A stretch of DNA of 64,000 bases from Acorus gramineus (taxonomy: Eukaryota > Streptophyta > Magnoliopsida > Acorales > Acoraceae), in assembly GCA_030737835.1 (NCBI GenBank), contig JAUJYN010000030.1:62001-126000 (forward strand), in the 5' to 3' direction. Positions 1 to 11,337 of this stretch are shown one piece after another; positions within the stretch are counted from its first letter, which is position 1, and every line of letters starts with the position of its first letter. The notes under the pieces were generated by a model, which was not told the DNA's origin, did not search any database, and saw nothing but the letters and a program-made list of their open reading frames with translations. Both the position numbers and the translations under genes were made by a program.

Positions 1-1670
1 TCGCGCGACGACCCAGATACTGGTGAGTGGGACAATCCAACCCAGTAGAGAGGCGTTATACGCACTTGGGCGTATACCGACCTCTCCTGGGGCGTCATGG
101 ATTTTATTAACCTGTTGTAATGTGTATTCCATGCTTGCATGATTTAAATGTAGAATGCATGCTACCCTAGACTTGTATGTTAGGGACTTGCACCCTTAGG
201 ATATGTGTATGAGCCATGCACCATGTCCCCTGTTTCATGTTAGGAAACCTCGACCAGTGTATGCGTCCTACTAGTTTATTTATTAAATTAAATGCTAGTG
301 TATGTTAAATCGCATGCCTTAGGTAATATTATCGGGAGGAGCCTTGCGAGGACAGCGGTGAGACCCGTGTTAGGGTACTCCGTGTTCCTTGTTTGGTTGT
401 CGGGATGTCCTGTATCGGGACCTCATGCTGCTCTCCCAAGGTTTCTAGTCCCAATAATATTATAAGTAATGTTGTATGATTGGTATGATTATTAGCATGA
501 GTAGTGAATGTTATAGGGGAGGGGCCTTGCGAGGACAGCGGTGAGACCCGGGTTAGGGTACTCCGTGTTCCTTGTTTGGTTGTCGGGGTATCCTATATCG
601 GGAACTCACGCCGCCCTCCCGAGTTTCTTTCCCCCAATGATATTCCAACATTGCTTTTGATTGTACTTGTTTCCCCGCATCTTGGATATGCAACCTGGAG
701 GAACTCTGAAGAGTTCATGACATTTGAGTGGTAGAGATGTGTTGTCGGCGGATCCGAGTGGATCATATGCGTATGGATAGGCTGTTCTGTTCCCTGCGTT
801 GGATCCGGTAGAGGCTACCCCCAGCGTTAGAAAGGTCGTCCTTCGGAGGACCCACCTCAGTAGGCACCTCCTGATTTGGTTTCGGACTGTGCTGAAGTTG
901 TGGGTGGAGACCAAGCGGCCTACGGAGTGGAGGAGAGACTATCGGTGGACCAAGGGTGACCAACAGCCTAGTCAGTCCCAAAATCCTATGTCACCCGTGG
1001 TAGGGTGAGGGTGAGTGGGTTGGCGATGAGCGACCTACTGGATTTGTGAATGGTTGATTATTAGTCCCAATAGCCTATGTCACCCATGGATGGGTGAGGG
1101 TGAGGGTGCGGTGGTTCGGCGAAGTACGAACCACTAGATTATGTTGTTATGTCTTGGAGATTGGATAAATAATGGAATTGTGGTAAATATTGTCTGTGAT
1201 GCATGGGTTGTGCCGTTCACTGAGCGTGTGGCTCACCCCTCGCATATGTTTTTCCCCAGTGGTCACTGAGCCTGAGCTGGAGCCGGAGCAGCAGTTGGAG
1301 CTTTCCGAGGGATTTCTTCAGTAGCGGAGCAGCGCCACGTTCCGCGAGTGCCAGAGGTTATCAGCATCCCTTTTCTTGGCTGTATGTATTGTTTTCCGTG
1401 CTTGGCACGCGTCTGTATATATTCAGTTGTTGCTATGTATATTGGCTCTCACAGGACGTATGATTGTGTATCGAGTCTGTAATATGTTTTGGATTACAGA
1501 CTCAGTTTTTAGCTTCCGCTATATTGTGTATATATTATGTCAGCCTTGTTTTATCTCTGTTGTCATTTTTATCTATGGTTTAGAGTATATGTACTTGACC
1601 TCATGTGTAGGCTTCTGATATGATATATACACCTGCCGCGTCCCGGGGACGGCCGCCCTGGGGCGTGACA
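1..1670 (+). mobile_element. Tekay/Del-like LTR, subfamily B, partial (runs off left edge)
   Basis: The right end is sharp: GGGGCGTGACA at 1660-1670, the inverted match of the TGTCACGCCCC that opens the copies at 35337 and 61967. The sequence matches 35337 to about 37020 in reverse along its length, so it is the same LTR family. From 1671 the sequence is Tat integrase, so this LTR is inserted in a Tat element; ATTTG at 1671-1675 would be the right target duplication, its partner lying outside the window. Inside are two degenerate direct repeats, about 326-460 with 510-650 (pattern GCGAGGACAGCGGTGAGACC) and about 985-1040 with 1075-1140 (GGGTGAGGGTGAG). No protein is supported here. A fossil, younger than its Tat host. 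Confidence 0.85.
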
Positions 1671-2526
1671 ATTTGCCCAATGGGGACTAGATATTATCGG
1701 ACCCATGCCCATGGCATCTCGGCAAAAACGTTTCCTTCTGATAGCCACCGATTACTTCACTAAATGGGTCGAAGCGGTGCCTCTGGCGAGAATCAGGGAT
1801 ACCGAGGTTAAGGCCTTCTTGTGGAAAGAAATAGTGTGTCGCTTTGGAGTTCCACACTCCATCATCTCAGATAATTGCAAGCAGTTTGACAGTGCCCGGA
1901 TAAAGGAGTTCTACGAAGAGTTGAAGATACAGCACCATTTTTTCACTCCGCGATATCCCCAGAGCAATGGACAAGCTGAGATCACGAACCAAACTATCCT
2001 AGACGGTTTAAAGAAAAGGCTAGACAGTGCGAAAGGGAAATGGGTCAACAAACTTCCTTCGGTCCTCTGGTTTTACTGGACCACCTCACGAAGATCTACG
2101 TGAGAGACCCCCTTCTCACTAGCATTCAGAATTGAAGCCGTTCTGCCAGTCGAGACCTACCTACCCACCCACCGAACCCAAGACTTTGATCAAACAGGGA
2201 ATGATGGTCTGATGATGCAAGACTTAGAACTTCGAGATGAAAGCATGGAGATCGCAGCAATAAGGACGGAGGATTATCAAAACCAAATATCTCGATATTA
2301 TAATCGACGAGTTTCAAGCAGGAGTTTCCGAGCTGGCGATCTTGTCCTCAGAGAAGTCTTCCCAGAAACCAAGAACAAGAAGGATGGCAAACTCGGACCG
2401 AACTGGAAGGGCCCTTTGAAAGTCACGAAGGCCGTACCAAATGGAGCCTATCATTTAGAAACTATGGATAGGACGGAGATTCCCCGACCCTGGAATGTAA
2501 TCCATCTCAAGAAATATTATCATTAA
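1671..2526 (+). mobile_element. Tat-lineage Ty3/Gypsy integrase region (fossil)
   Basis: Translated + strand sequence gives the retroviral-type integrase core (blocks ATDYFTKWVEA, FGVPHSIISDN, PQSNGQAE) at about 1705-2103 and the integrase C-terminal part (RVSSRSFRAGDLVLRE, GPLKVTKAVPNGAYHLE) at about 2212-2526. The wording of these blocks is that of the Tat/Ogre branch of Ty3/Gypsy. In the element the integrase would insert reverse-transcribed copies into the genome. It is followed at once by the 96-bp tandem array and an antisense extra ORF, the order known for Tat elements. The piece is a broken fossil; its partner copy lies inverted at 11036-11337 and 18311-19337. Confidence 0.88.
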
Positions 2527-3055
2527 ATGAGAAGTGCTTTCGCTTTCTCAGTCCTCTATGAGAAATGAATAACGCAACAGGAAGAAGCCGCGCTCAGCGG
2601 GCTGAAACCGGTCGGGGTCGCTCTTTGCACTCGATTCAGTTCAGCCCTAGCAGTCACGCACTAGCCAATACGGCACAATGAAGCCACGCTCAGCGGGCTA
2701 AAATCGGTAGGGGTTGCTCTTTGCATTCGATTCAGTTCAGCCCTAGCAGTCGCGCACTAGCCAATACGGCACAATGAAGCCGCGCTCAATGGGCTGAAAA
2801 TAGTCGGGGTCGCTCTTTGCACTCGACTCCGTTCAGCCCTAGCAGCCGCGTACTAGCCAATACGGCACAATGAAGCCGCGCTCAATGGGCTGAAACTAGT
2901 CGAGGTAGCTCTTTGCACTCGATTCAGTTCGGCCCTAGCAGTGGCGCACTAGCCAATACGGCACAACGAAGCTGCGCTCAACGGGCTAAAGCTAGTCAGG
3001 GTCGCTCTTTGCACTCGATTCGGTTCAGCCCTAGCAGTCGCACACTAGCCAATAC
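2527..3055 (+). repeat. 96-bp tandem repeat array, left arm, first part
   Basis: After about 55 bp of leader, five units begin at 2584, 2680, 2776, 2872 and 2968, exactly 96 bp apart, each opening GAAGCNGCGCTCA and containing GGGTCGCTCTTTGCACTCGA and CTAGCCAATACGGCACAA. The fifth is interrupted by the LTR at 3056 and the array resumes at 6410. Arrays between pol and the 3' LTR are typical of Tat elements and are a known seed of satellite DNA. The array is inverted at 10564-11035. Confidence 0.9.
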
Positions 3056-6000
3056 TATCACGCCCAGGGGCGACCGTCCCCGAGACGTGACAATATATAT
3101 AGTATCAGCTATCAAGTACAAGAGGTCAACAATGACTCCAATAAATAACACACAAGCTGGCAAAGCAATGATAACTGATAACTCAACTGAAAAGGCGGAA
3201 GCATAAAATATCAATAAGTCTGTAAACCAAAAATATCATTACAGACTTGAATATACAATCAATGTCCTGTGAGAGCCAAGTCTAGTCCAAATAAAATACA
3301 CCATGTGCCACATGCACGATTTACAATACATAAATAATGACTCTAGGACTGCTGACAGCCTCGCACTCGCCACCCGCCAAACAGAACGCTCCACACACAT
3401 AAGACCACGCCACAGGGAAGCTCCAGCTCCACGCCCAACACTGCCCCTGAAAAGAAACAGTATGCGAGGGGTGAGCTACAAGCTCAGTGAGTGGCTGGAA
3501 ACCAATCACCAATACAACAGTTCAATACTAAAACAATTTTCTTTCAAGGAAAAACATGGGTGGAAACCCAATGGATAACAAGGTCACACGGCAGCGTGAC
3601 CAACCTCACCCTCACCCTCACTCCCGGAGGAAGACTCTTGGGACTTTTGGGGAGAGACCATACCGTTGGTCGAAGAGACGCGGAATTACTAGTCTACACA
3701 ACACTACTGGATCATCTATATCGCGATAACTGCCCAACGATGTCTCTGAACATCGATACGTAACCGGACCCAACAACTATGGGAACGGATGAAAAACGAA
3801 TGGGTCACGTGGCGACGTGACTTCACTTCATCCTCACCCTCACCCCTAAGGGTGACACAGGACTGTTGGAAGAAAACCTTTTGTTCTACACCCTTCGTCA
3901 TCCGGTAGCCCTCTCCCGGGTAGCCTCTACCTGGTATACTCCGATGATCATTACATCTGCCGAACGCATCGGTAGTACCTATAGGTGGGAGCCCTCTGTC
4001 AGGACAGCTTTAACGTCGGGTAGCTTCAACGCGGATCCGAAGAAGGGGAGAACGATTCCACGCTCCGATTGCCCTCTCCTGCGTAGCCCTTACCTGTCAG
4101 CTTTCCACGATCGGTACATCAGCCAAATGCGTACCGCGATACGCATCAGTAGCACTTACAAGTGGTGGCACCCAAACAAGACAGCTTCGACGCTGGGGTG
4201 TTCGACGCACGACGATGTCGCAGGAAGCACCCCACGTTCGCAAAGCAAACCCTATGGGAAAGTCAACTACGCTCGATAATCACATATCGATGATAAGGAA
4301 TACTCTTGGACTCTCACACGAGTGCATCGCTCAGACACAAGAGGTTACCTCTGCTCTCATGCAGAAATAAGCCCAAGGCATATAACCCAACAGGCAGTTC
4401 ATATACGCGCCTAGTACGGGTAGGCCTAACTTAATGCCAAAGCTACCGGTTTAACAAAATCGATACAACAAATGAATTCTCCTGAATTCCATTCAAGTGA
4501 ATCACACGGATGCAAGGCGATTACATCGCTCGCGCACTAACTAATGAGGTATATCCCGACAGCGGGTCGTACCCATGCCTATTTCAGATAGGCCTAATTA
4601 GTTTTAACATGTGCATATATATAACAGGAGAATCATATCATAGCTATGTGCATGAACCATATGCACAATCATCTAATAATTGACTATAAGGGTAACCCCT
4701 AACATGGATTTACATCATAAACAACAAATCATACAACATGCATACATGGTATGGCCCACTTAAACATGCATACATGGTATGGCCCACTTAAACATGCATA
4801 CATGGCCATTAATCATATAAGCACACAAGGCATAACTTAAGCATGCGTTGGATATCACCAACTTAAAAGGAAGGGTCAAGCGCGATCTCGCGCACTAACA
4901 GGTGCATGCCAATATTCCAAACGAACCTGAGTCGAGTAGGAAATCGCATCTACTTACTCAGTTCGTGCAGAGGGAGAGGGCGAGAGAGAGCTCATCATCT
5001 CTTGAAGTTGGTCATAGCTTTGCCCCATTAGCATGGGCACAATAACTACCTCGATTCTTATCGCAAGGGAATATTAGGCGTGTGCCCATTATTAACCCAG
5101 ACTTAATCATGCTGGATATTCCAATTAATATGGTAGGAGTAGTATTACAATACTACCTAAGGCATGCCCTATTCTATACATCCATACACATTACAAAAAT
5201 ACATGCCCATACTAGAGGGGCGCATGCGATACAGTCATTCATACATGGATACAAAACATGCAATATAAGCCTAGCATGCAAGATATCTAACATATTATAG
5301 TTTAAGCATGGCCATACTACTTATCTACACAAGTAGTATAGCTAGGGTGCCCCATCGATGCGTGACGCACGACTACGCGCGTCGAGCGCATCTCAAGGGG
5401 TGGTTGGATCAAACCACTCACCACAACCCAGGACCTCGCGCATCCCATCCGATGAGATCTACAAGGTAAGGGCATTAAATTTGGTGAGTAACATCACATA
5501 ATAAAAATTAGAAATCACTAGAAATGCCAAAGACTTAGACATGCACGCATACGGGCTCGCACGCATGCAAGCACGCATGTACGCACACATGCCCGAGTGC
5601 CCCAGCACCTACCCGAGCCCTCGGGCAGCCCCTGCGTGCCCCTGCACGCGCACGCACGCGCGCGCACGCACTATTGCCCTACCGCATGCCCAGGCGCGCC
5701 CAGACACGTTGCCCCGCGTGCGCCGGAGCGCACACGCGTGCTACTAGTGCCCGCGCGAACCTGCTCGCCCGCTCCGCGCGCACCAGCTCGCCCGCGTGCA
5801 CGAGCACGCGCCCGCCTGCGCCCCTCTACGCGCGCGTCTACGCGTGCACGCGCGTGGACAGACCCGCGCGCGTGCCCAGCACCCTTCAACCTTATTTAAC
5901 CCCTCCCCCACACTCCTCACTCACCCTAAACCAACTACCTAGCATGCATGACTTCCCAACAACCCCTAAAGCCATGAAAAACCAAAGAAAAGAAGGGGAA

Positions 6001-6409
6001 GAGCTCACCAATGGAGGGGGAATGAAAGGGGGAGATTCTGGGGCCCTCGATGCACCCGCGACCACCTCAACCACCACCACCACCACCACCACCTCCACAG
6101 CCTCTCCTCAGCCTTCTTTGGTCGAAAATATCTGACCCACTGAAACCCAGTAACGGCCAAACCCGGATGCGATTCAGAACTGTATATTTTTCAAAATGTT
6201 ACCAGAATTCGATGAAATTTTTATGGGTAGTACAAAATGGTACCAGGACCCATAATATGCAGTTAGATTTCCAATTAGAGTAATCCAACTCTCGCAGGTA
6301 GCTAAAAGCCAAAATTTTAGCGACTCCGATCGAAAAAGAAAAAGGCCCTAAATGACCCAGATGTGACCAAGGCTTAACCAAAATGGCTCCAAATGACACA
6401 GGCATAACA
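3056..6409 (-). mobile_element. Solo Tekay/Del-like LTR, subfamily A, 3354 bp
   Basis: Reads TATCACGCCC at its left and GGCATAACA at its right, so the LTR itself (TGTTATGCC to GGGGCGTGA-type end) lies on the minus strand. AATAC at 3051-3055 is repeated exactly at 6410-6414 and the interrupted 96-bp array continues on the right, which proves the limits. No primer site, gag or pol is present, so this is a solo LTR, usually made by recombination between the two LTRs of one element. It carries a CpG-rich alternating purine/pyrimidine tract (about 5540-5880), CCCTCA-type blocks near 3604-3636 and about 3835, and repeated GCCCTCTGTCAGGACAGCT modules near 3990. Younger than its Tat host. Confidence 0.93.
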
Positions 6410-6600
6410 AATACGGCACAACGAAGACGCGCTCAACGGGTTGAAACCAGTCGGGGTCGCTCTTTGCACTCGACTCAGTTCAGCCCTTTCAACAGCACAC
6501 TAGCCAATACGGCACAACGAAGTCACGCTTAGCGGACAGAAACTAGTCGGGGTCTCTCTTTGCACTCGACTTAGTTCAGCCCTAGCAGTCGCGCACTAAT
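6410..6600 (+). repeat. 96-bp tandem repeat array, left arm, continued
   Basis: Two further units, starting at 6423 and 6519, 96 bp apart and colinear with the array that stops at 3055. The first five bases are the second copy of the AATAC target duplication. The array ends near 6600. Confidence 0.88.
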
Positions 6601-6628
6601 CAAAACACAAAGGAGAGAAGAAAGAGGG

Positions 6629-6666
<38 letters not shown>

Positions 6667-8882
6667 ATCCTCAAAACCTGATGCGAAAGCAAAGCTGCAG
6701 GCGCATCTAAGAATAAACCGGCCTCAAACAGTTCGTCCCCCCTATCATTAAACTGCGTCGGCATCACAAAGCAAGCATGCAAAAAGGATAGATAGCAACA
6801 AGATAAACATCCAAATTGAAAGAACAAATCAGACTGAACTGTCTAAATACATTCACCATACAATAAATTGGCATATACGCCATTTAACTATGGAGTCGTA
6901 AGCACAAAATGCAAAAATACATATACATATAACGAGAGTAGTCCATGAAGCATCAACTTGGCTTTTCTCCCATGGCACGTCTTGAGGGAGCTCGTCGAGT
7001 AAGGGGAATAGAATCTTCTTCAGCATCATCTTCATCTTCAACCCTAGTAGCCAATGTCACTAGATCTTCATTCATTGGAACCACAGTTTCAATTGCACCC
7101 GCCACAGGAGGACGTGCCTCTGACTTCATGACATTCCTGCAAGGCTCGCTCTTCAGTCCGACGATATTGGCAACTACCGACTTCATTACGGTGGAGTTAT
7201 CTGGACGACCAGGGGAAGGAAATCCGTCGACATCTATGATATCGAACAAGGTACAACCAAGGAAACTGGTTACCTGACCATGCAAGGCCACAACTTCAGA
7301 AGAAGACTGTGGATTCAGTCGATCCCTCTAATCCTCCGATTCGAGAAGCTGAGGCCCGAGCACCTGGGGGACCTATTCTGGACCCGGTTAGGGCACCCCA
7401 TCACGACAGTCATAGAAGCCCTTGCGATAACCTCTGTCATAAGCCACCGAAATGGCCTCTTATGACTTCTTTTCGATCAAGCCCAGTCGCAATGTACCTT
7501 TTCAAGGACTTGAATTTCAAAATCTAGCTCTCTCTCTCTCTCTTCTGTTGTTCGGCCTCGAATGCGATGTGGGACCGATAAGCTCTTTCCTTCTCTAATG
7601 CCAAGGACGTTTCAAGGTGGTCCTTCTTGAACCTTTTGACCACCCGAAAGTGCCCCTCTTGGGCGGTATTTAACGCAATCTCGGCTTTCTCCGGAGCCGC
7701 CTGCTCCCCTTCGCAGGCACGATGCGCCCGAGCAACGTCACTAATAACTTGGTCGAATCTTCGACCCACCATGCTCGAATAAACGCCGAGCTGTTTCAGG
7801 ATAAGAAGACCATAAAAATGGAGAATAACAGTGCGAAATGCAACTATCGGCGGTCCAATTCACATCAAAATAAAAGGTACCTGGTAGGCCATGTTCTGTA
7901 GGACAAAACCCGTTTCAGAAACAGACATATCACCCGCCATAGCCTTATCCTTCTCCAAGATCACGGATAGGATCAAACCGACCGCCACTTCTCGATCCTT
8001 CAGGCCGGAATCGGAAACATGAATCGAGCGGGACAGGGCCCAAGGAGTAGGAACGAACGGCCGGGCCTCCTGTTCCCGAAGAGTGACTGGAGGCGAAGAT
8101 AACATGGGGGTGGGAACAATCCCTTTCCCCTTGCCCAAGGAAGCATCGGAAGACGGCGGTGGTAGCTGAGGCGACGAAGAAGAATGTCCAGCCATGGCCG
8201 GCCTGCTCCTTTTAGAAGGAGTGTTTGAGGAAGGTCTCATCGGCGAACACCGCCTTTTCTCGGGACCGGGGAGTTGACCAATTCTTCCGGACCGAGCGTC
8301 CACCTCAGCTTGAAGCACAGCAAGTCGAGCCATCTTCTCCTTCTCACTAGAAGGAATGATGATCTTCTCCATTGATCCAGCGACCCGCGTTTCTGCGGAC
8401 TTCGGATCAGTAGAAGGCACCACAACCCTGCTCTCCTTCTTGCCGGGAGTTACGGCTGACCTCCCAACGGAATTGAGGCCCGGTTTCTCTCCAGACCTGA
8501 GGTCGGCCAAGGGCGCCGAGGGTTTGGTCACCCCCTCCTTCTCGGTAGTAGTAGGGGCAGTTCTTCCCAAGGAGCTTGAGTCAGATTCCCCCCCAGGCAT
8601 TGGGCTGCCCTTAGAACCCCTCTGGAGCCGCAAACCTGGTCGTGCTCCACTAGACGAGCTCTCTGTTGCCAGAAGATCGCCAAAGCCTAATTGAAAGATG
8701 GGCTCCAAGTCTTCCTCGGAGTGTCCTTTGCCCTCAGGAAGTCGGCCGGCGTCAGTCACAGGTGGTCTCGATTCGATGATAGGGGAAGAGGGAGCCGCTA
8801 CAATGTCACAAAAGCGAGGACTAAGACGACGGCAGCTACTCGGGTTAAGATTATCCCAACCAAGAATCCAGAAGAAGGCCCG
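6601..8882 (-). mobile_element. Tat antisense extra ORF, C-terminal portion, and its 3' flank (fossil)
   Basis: The minus strand codes for a low-complexity Ser/Pro/Lys-rich segment (about 8880-7860, with TTTEKEGVTKPSAPLADLRSG), a charged coiled-coil segment (about 7772-7524, RRFDQVISDVARAHRA, KERAYRSHIAFEAEQQKRE) and an acidic tail ending about 6953 (RVEDEDDAEEDSIPLTRRAP). It lies downstream of integrase and antisense to it, which is the known arrangement of additional ORFs in Tat elements; no enzyme activity is established for these proteins. 6601-6952 is AT-rich flank with an (AT)n run at about 6630-6662. The whole block is repeated inverted at 9231-10563. Broken, with several breaks. Confidence 0.72.
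6630..6662. repeat. (AT)n microsatellite
   Basis: About 33 bp of uninterrupted AT dinucleotides. The inverted partner at about 10500-10560 lacks the run, so it expanded after the two copies separated. Confidence 0.9.
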
Positions 8883-9230
8883 GTCGATTCTTCGCAAAAC
8901 TCCTTTATCCGGGCACTGTCAAATTGCTTGCCATTATCTGAGATGATGAAGTGCGGAACTCCAAAGCGACATACTATTTCTTTCCACAAAAAGGCCTTAA
9001 CCGCAGCATCCCTGATTCTCGCCAGAGGGAATCGCTTTGACCCATTTAGTAAAGTAATCGGTGGCCAGAAGGAAGCATTTTTCCCGAGATGCCATGGGCA
9101 TAGGTCCGACAATATCCAATCCCCATTGGGCAATTGGCCAAGGGCTCTTGAGTGGAACAAGGTCTGCTGCTGGTTGGTGAATGAGTGTGCCAAATCTTTG
9201 GCAATTTTCACATTTCCGAACAAGGTCTAA
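8883..9230 (-). mobile_element. Tat integrase fragment between inverted arms (fossil)
   Basis: Minus-strand translation gives zinc-finger and core integrase words (CENCQRFGTLIHQPAADLVP, GLDIVGPMPMAS, FGVPHFIISDNGKQFDSA). It sits between the two inverted copies of the antisense ORF and so forms the asymmetric centre of the 1671-19337 palindrome. Broken. Confidence 0.8.
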
Positions 9231-10563
9231 GGATAAGGCTATGGTGGGCGACATGTCCTTTTCCGAGACGGGTTCTGTCCTGCAGAACATGGCCTACCAG
9301 GTACCTTTTATTTTGATGTGAATCGGACCGCTGATAGTTGCATTTTGCACTATTATTCTCCATTTTTATGGTCTTCTTATCCTGAAGCAGCTCAGCGTTT
9401 ATTCGAGCATGGTGGGTCGAAGATTTGACCAAGTTATTAGTGACGTTGCTCGGGCACATCGTGCCCGCGAAGGGGAGCAGGCAGCTCGGGAGAAAGCTGA
9501 GATTGCGTTAAGTACCGCCCAAGAGGAGCACTCCCGGGTGGTCGAAAGGTTCAAGAAGGACCTTCTTAAAACGTCCTTGGCGCTAGAGAAGGAAAGAGCT
9601 GATCGGTCTTGCATCGCATCTGAGGCCAAACAGCAGAAGAGAGAGAGAGAGCTGGATTTTGAAATCCAAGTCCTTGAAAAGGTACAGGACCGACTGGGCC
9701 CGATTGAAAAGAAGTCGGAAGAGGCCATTTCGGTGGCTTATGATAGAGGTTACCGCTAGGGCTTCTATGACTGTCGTGATGGGGTGCCAGAGCCGGGTTC
9801 AGAACAGGTCCCCCAGGTGCTCAGGCCTCAGCTTCTCGAATTGGACGATCAGAGGGATCAACCAAATCCACCGTTTTCTTCTGAACCTGTGGTCTTGCAT
9901 TGTCAGGTAACCAGTTTTCTTGGTTGTACCTTGTCCGATATCATAGATGTCGAAGGATTTCCTTCCCCTGGTTGTCCAGATAACTCTGTCGTAATGAAGT
10001 CGGTAGTTGCCAACATTGCAGGACTGAAGAGTGAGCCTTGCAAAAATGTCATGAAGTCAGAGGCGCTTCCTCCTGCAGTGGCTGCAACTGAAACCGTGGT
10101 TCAATGACTAAAGATCTGGTGACATTGGCTGCTAGGGTTGAAGATGAAGATGATGCTGAAGAAGATTCTATTCCCCTGATCCGACGAGCTCCCTCAAGAC
10201 GCGCCACGGGAGAAAAGCCAAATTGATGCTTCATGGACTACTTTCCTTATATGTATTTTTTTTTTCTTACATTTTGTAATTACGACTCCATGGTGAAATG
10301 GCGTGGATGCCAATTTATTGTATGGTGAATGTACCGAGACCGTTCAGTTTGATTTGTGCTCGTAATCTGGATGTTTATCTTGTTGCTATCTATTCTTTTT
10401 GCATGCCTGTTTTGTGATGCCGATGTAGTTTAATGACAGGGGGGACGTCCTGTTTGAAACCGGCATATTCTTAGATGCGCCCTACTGTTTTGCTTTCGCA
10501 GCGGGTTCCGTGGATCTTTATCTTCTTGATACCCCCTCTCTTCCCTCGTTTGTGTTATTTGAT
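9231..10563 (+). mobile_element. Tat antisense extra ORF, inverted copy (fossil)
   Basis: Inverted counterpart of 6601-7930. The + strand gives the coiled-coil segment at about 9409-9759 (RRFDQVISDVARAHRAREG, LEKVQDRLGPIEKKSEEAI) and the following segment at about 9784-10230 (VTSFLGCTLSDIIDVEGFP). A GA-rich run near 9640 mirrors the CT run at about 7526-7544. 10231-10563 is the noncoding flank that mirrors 6601-6952. Its parent element lies on the minus strand, with integrase at 11036-11337 and 18311-19337. Confidence 0.72.
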
Positions 10564-11035
10564 TAGTGCGCGGCTGCTAGGGCTGAACCGAGTCGAGTGA
10601 AAAGAGCAACCCCGACTAGTTTCTGCCCGTTGAGCGCAGCTTCGTTGTGCCGTATTGGCTAGTGTGCTGCTGCTAGGGCTAAACTGAGTAGAGTGCAAAG
10701 AGCGACCCCGACTAGTTTCATCCCGTTGAGCACGGCTTCGTTGTGCCGTACTGGCTAGTGCGCAGCTGCTAGGGATGAGCTAAGTCGAGTGCAAAGAGCG
10801 ACCCTCACTAGTATCAGCCCGTTGAGCGTGGCTTCGTTGTGCCGTATTGGCTAGTGCGCGACTACTATGGCTGAACCGAATCGAGTGCAAAGAGCGACCT
10901 CGACTAGTTTCAGCCCGTTAAGCGCGGCTTCGTTGTGCCGTACTGGCTAGTGCGCGACTGCTAGGGCTGAACTGAGTCGAGTGCAAAGAGCAACCCGACT
11001 AGTTTCAGCCCGTTGAGCGCGGCTTCTTCTTGTTG
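10564..11035 (-). repeat. 96-bp tandem repeat array, right arm
   Basis: Five units 96 bp apart, starting near 10564, 10660, 10756, 10852 and 10948, each with TTCGTTGTGCCGTANTGGCT: the reverse complement of the array at 2584-6600. Units differ by a few bases each, so the array is not freshly amplified. Confidence 0.9.
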
Positions 11036-11337
11036 CATTATTCATTTCTCATAGAGGACTGAGAAAGGGAAAGCACTTCTCATTAATGATAATATTTCTT
11101 GAGATGGATTACATTCCAGGGTTGGGGAATCTCCATCCCGTCCATAGTTTCTAAATGATAGGCTCCGTTTGGTCCAGCCTTCGTGACTTTGAAAGGGCCT
11201 TCCCAATTCGGTCCAAGTTGGCATCCTTCTTGCTCTTGGTTTCTGGGAAGACTTCTCTGAGGACAAAATCGCCAGCTCGGAAACTCCTACTTGTAACTCG
11301 TCAGTTATAATATCGAGATATTTGGTTTTGATAATCC
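11036..11337 (-). mobile_element. Tat integrase C-terminal region, right arm (fossil)
   Basis: Reverse-complement match to about 2290-2560, covering the C-terminal end of integrase and the leader before the array. It breaks off at 11337, where a 6973-bp Tekay-like LTR block is inserted, and resumes at 18311. AATCC at 11333-11337 is the left target duplication. Confidence 0.85.

Noticed and set aside
1078-1140. Telomere-like G-rich repeats
   Set aside because: The unit is GGGTGA, not the plant TTTAGGG, only a few units long and at fixed positions in LTRs.
2584-3055. CRISPR-like regular array
   Set aside because: Whole 96-bp units repeat without unique spacers, and the setting is a plant retroelement.
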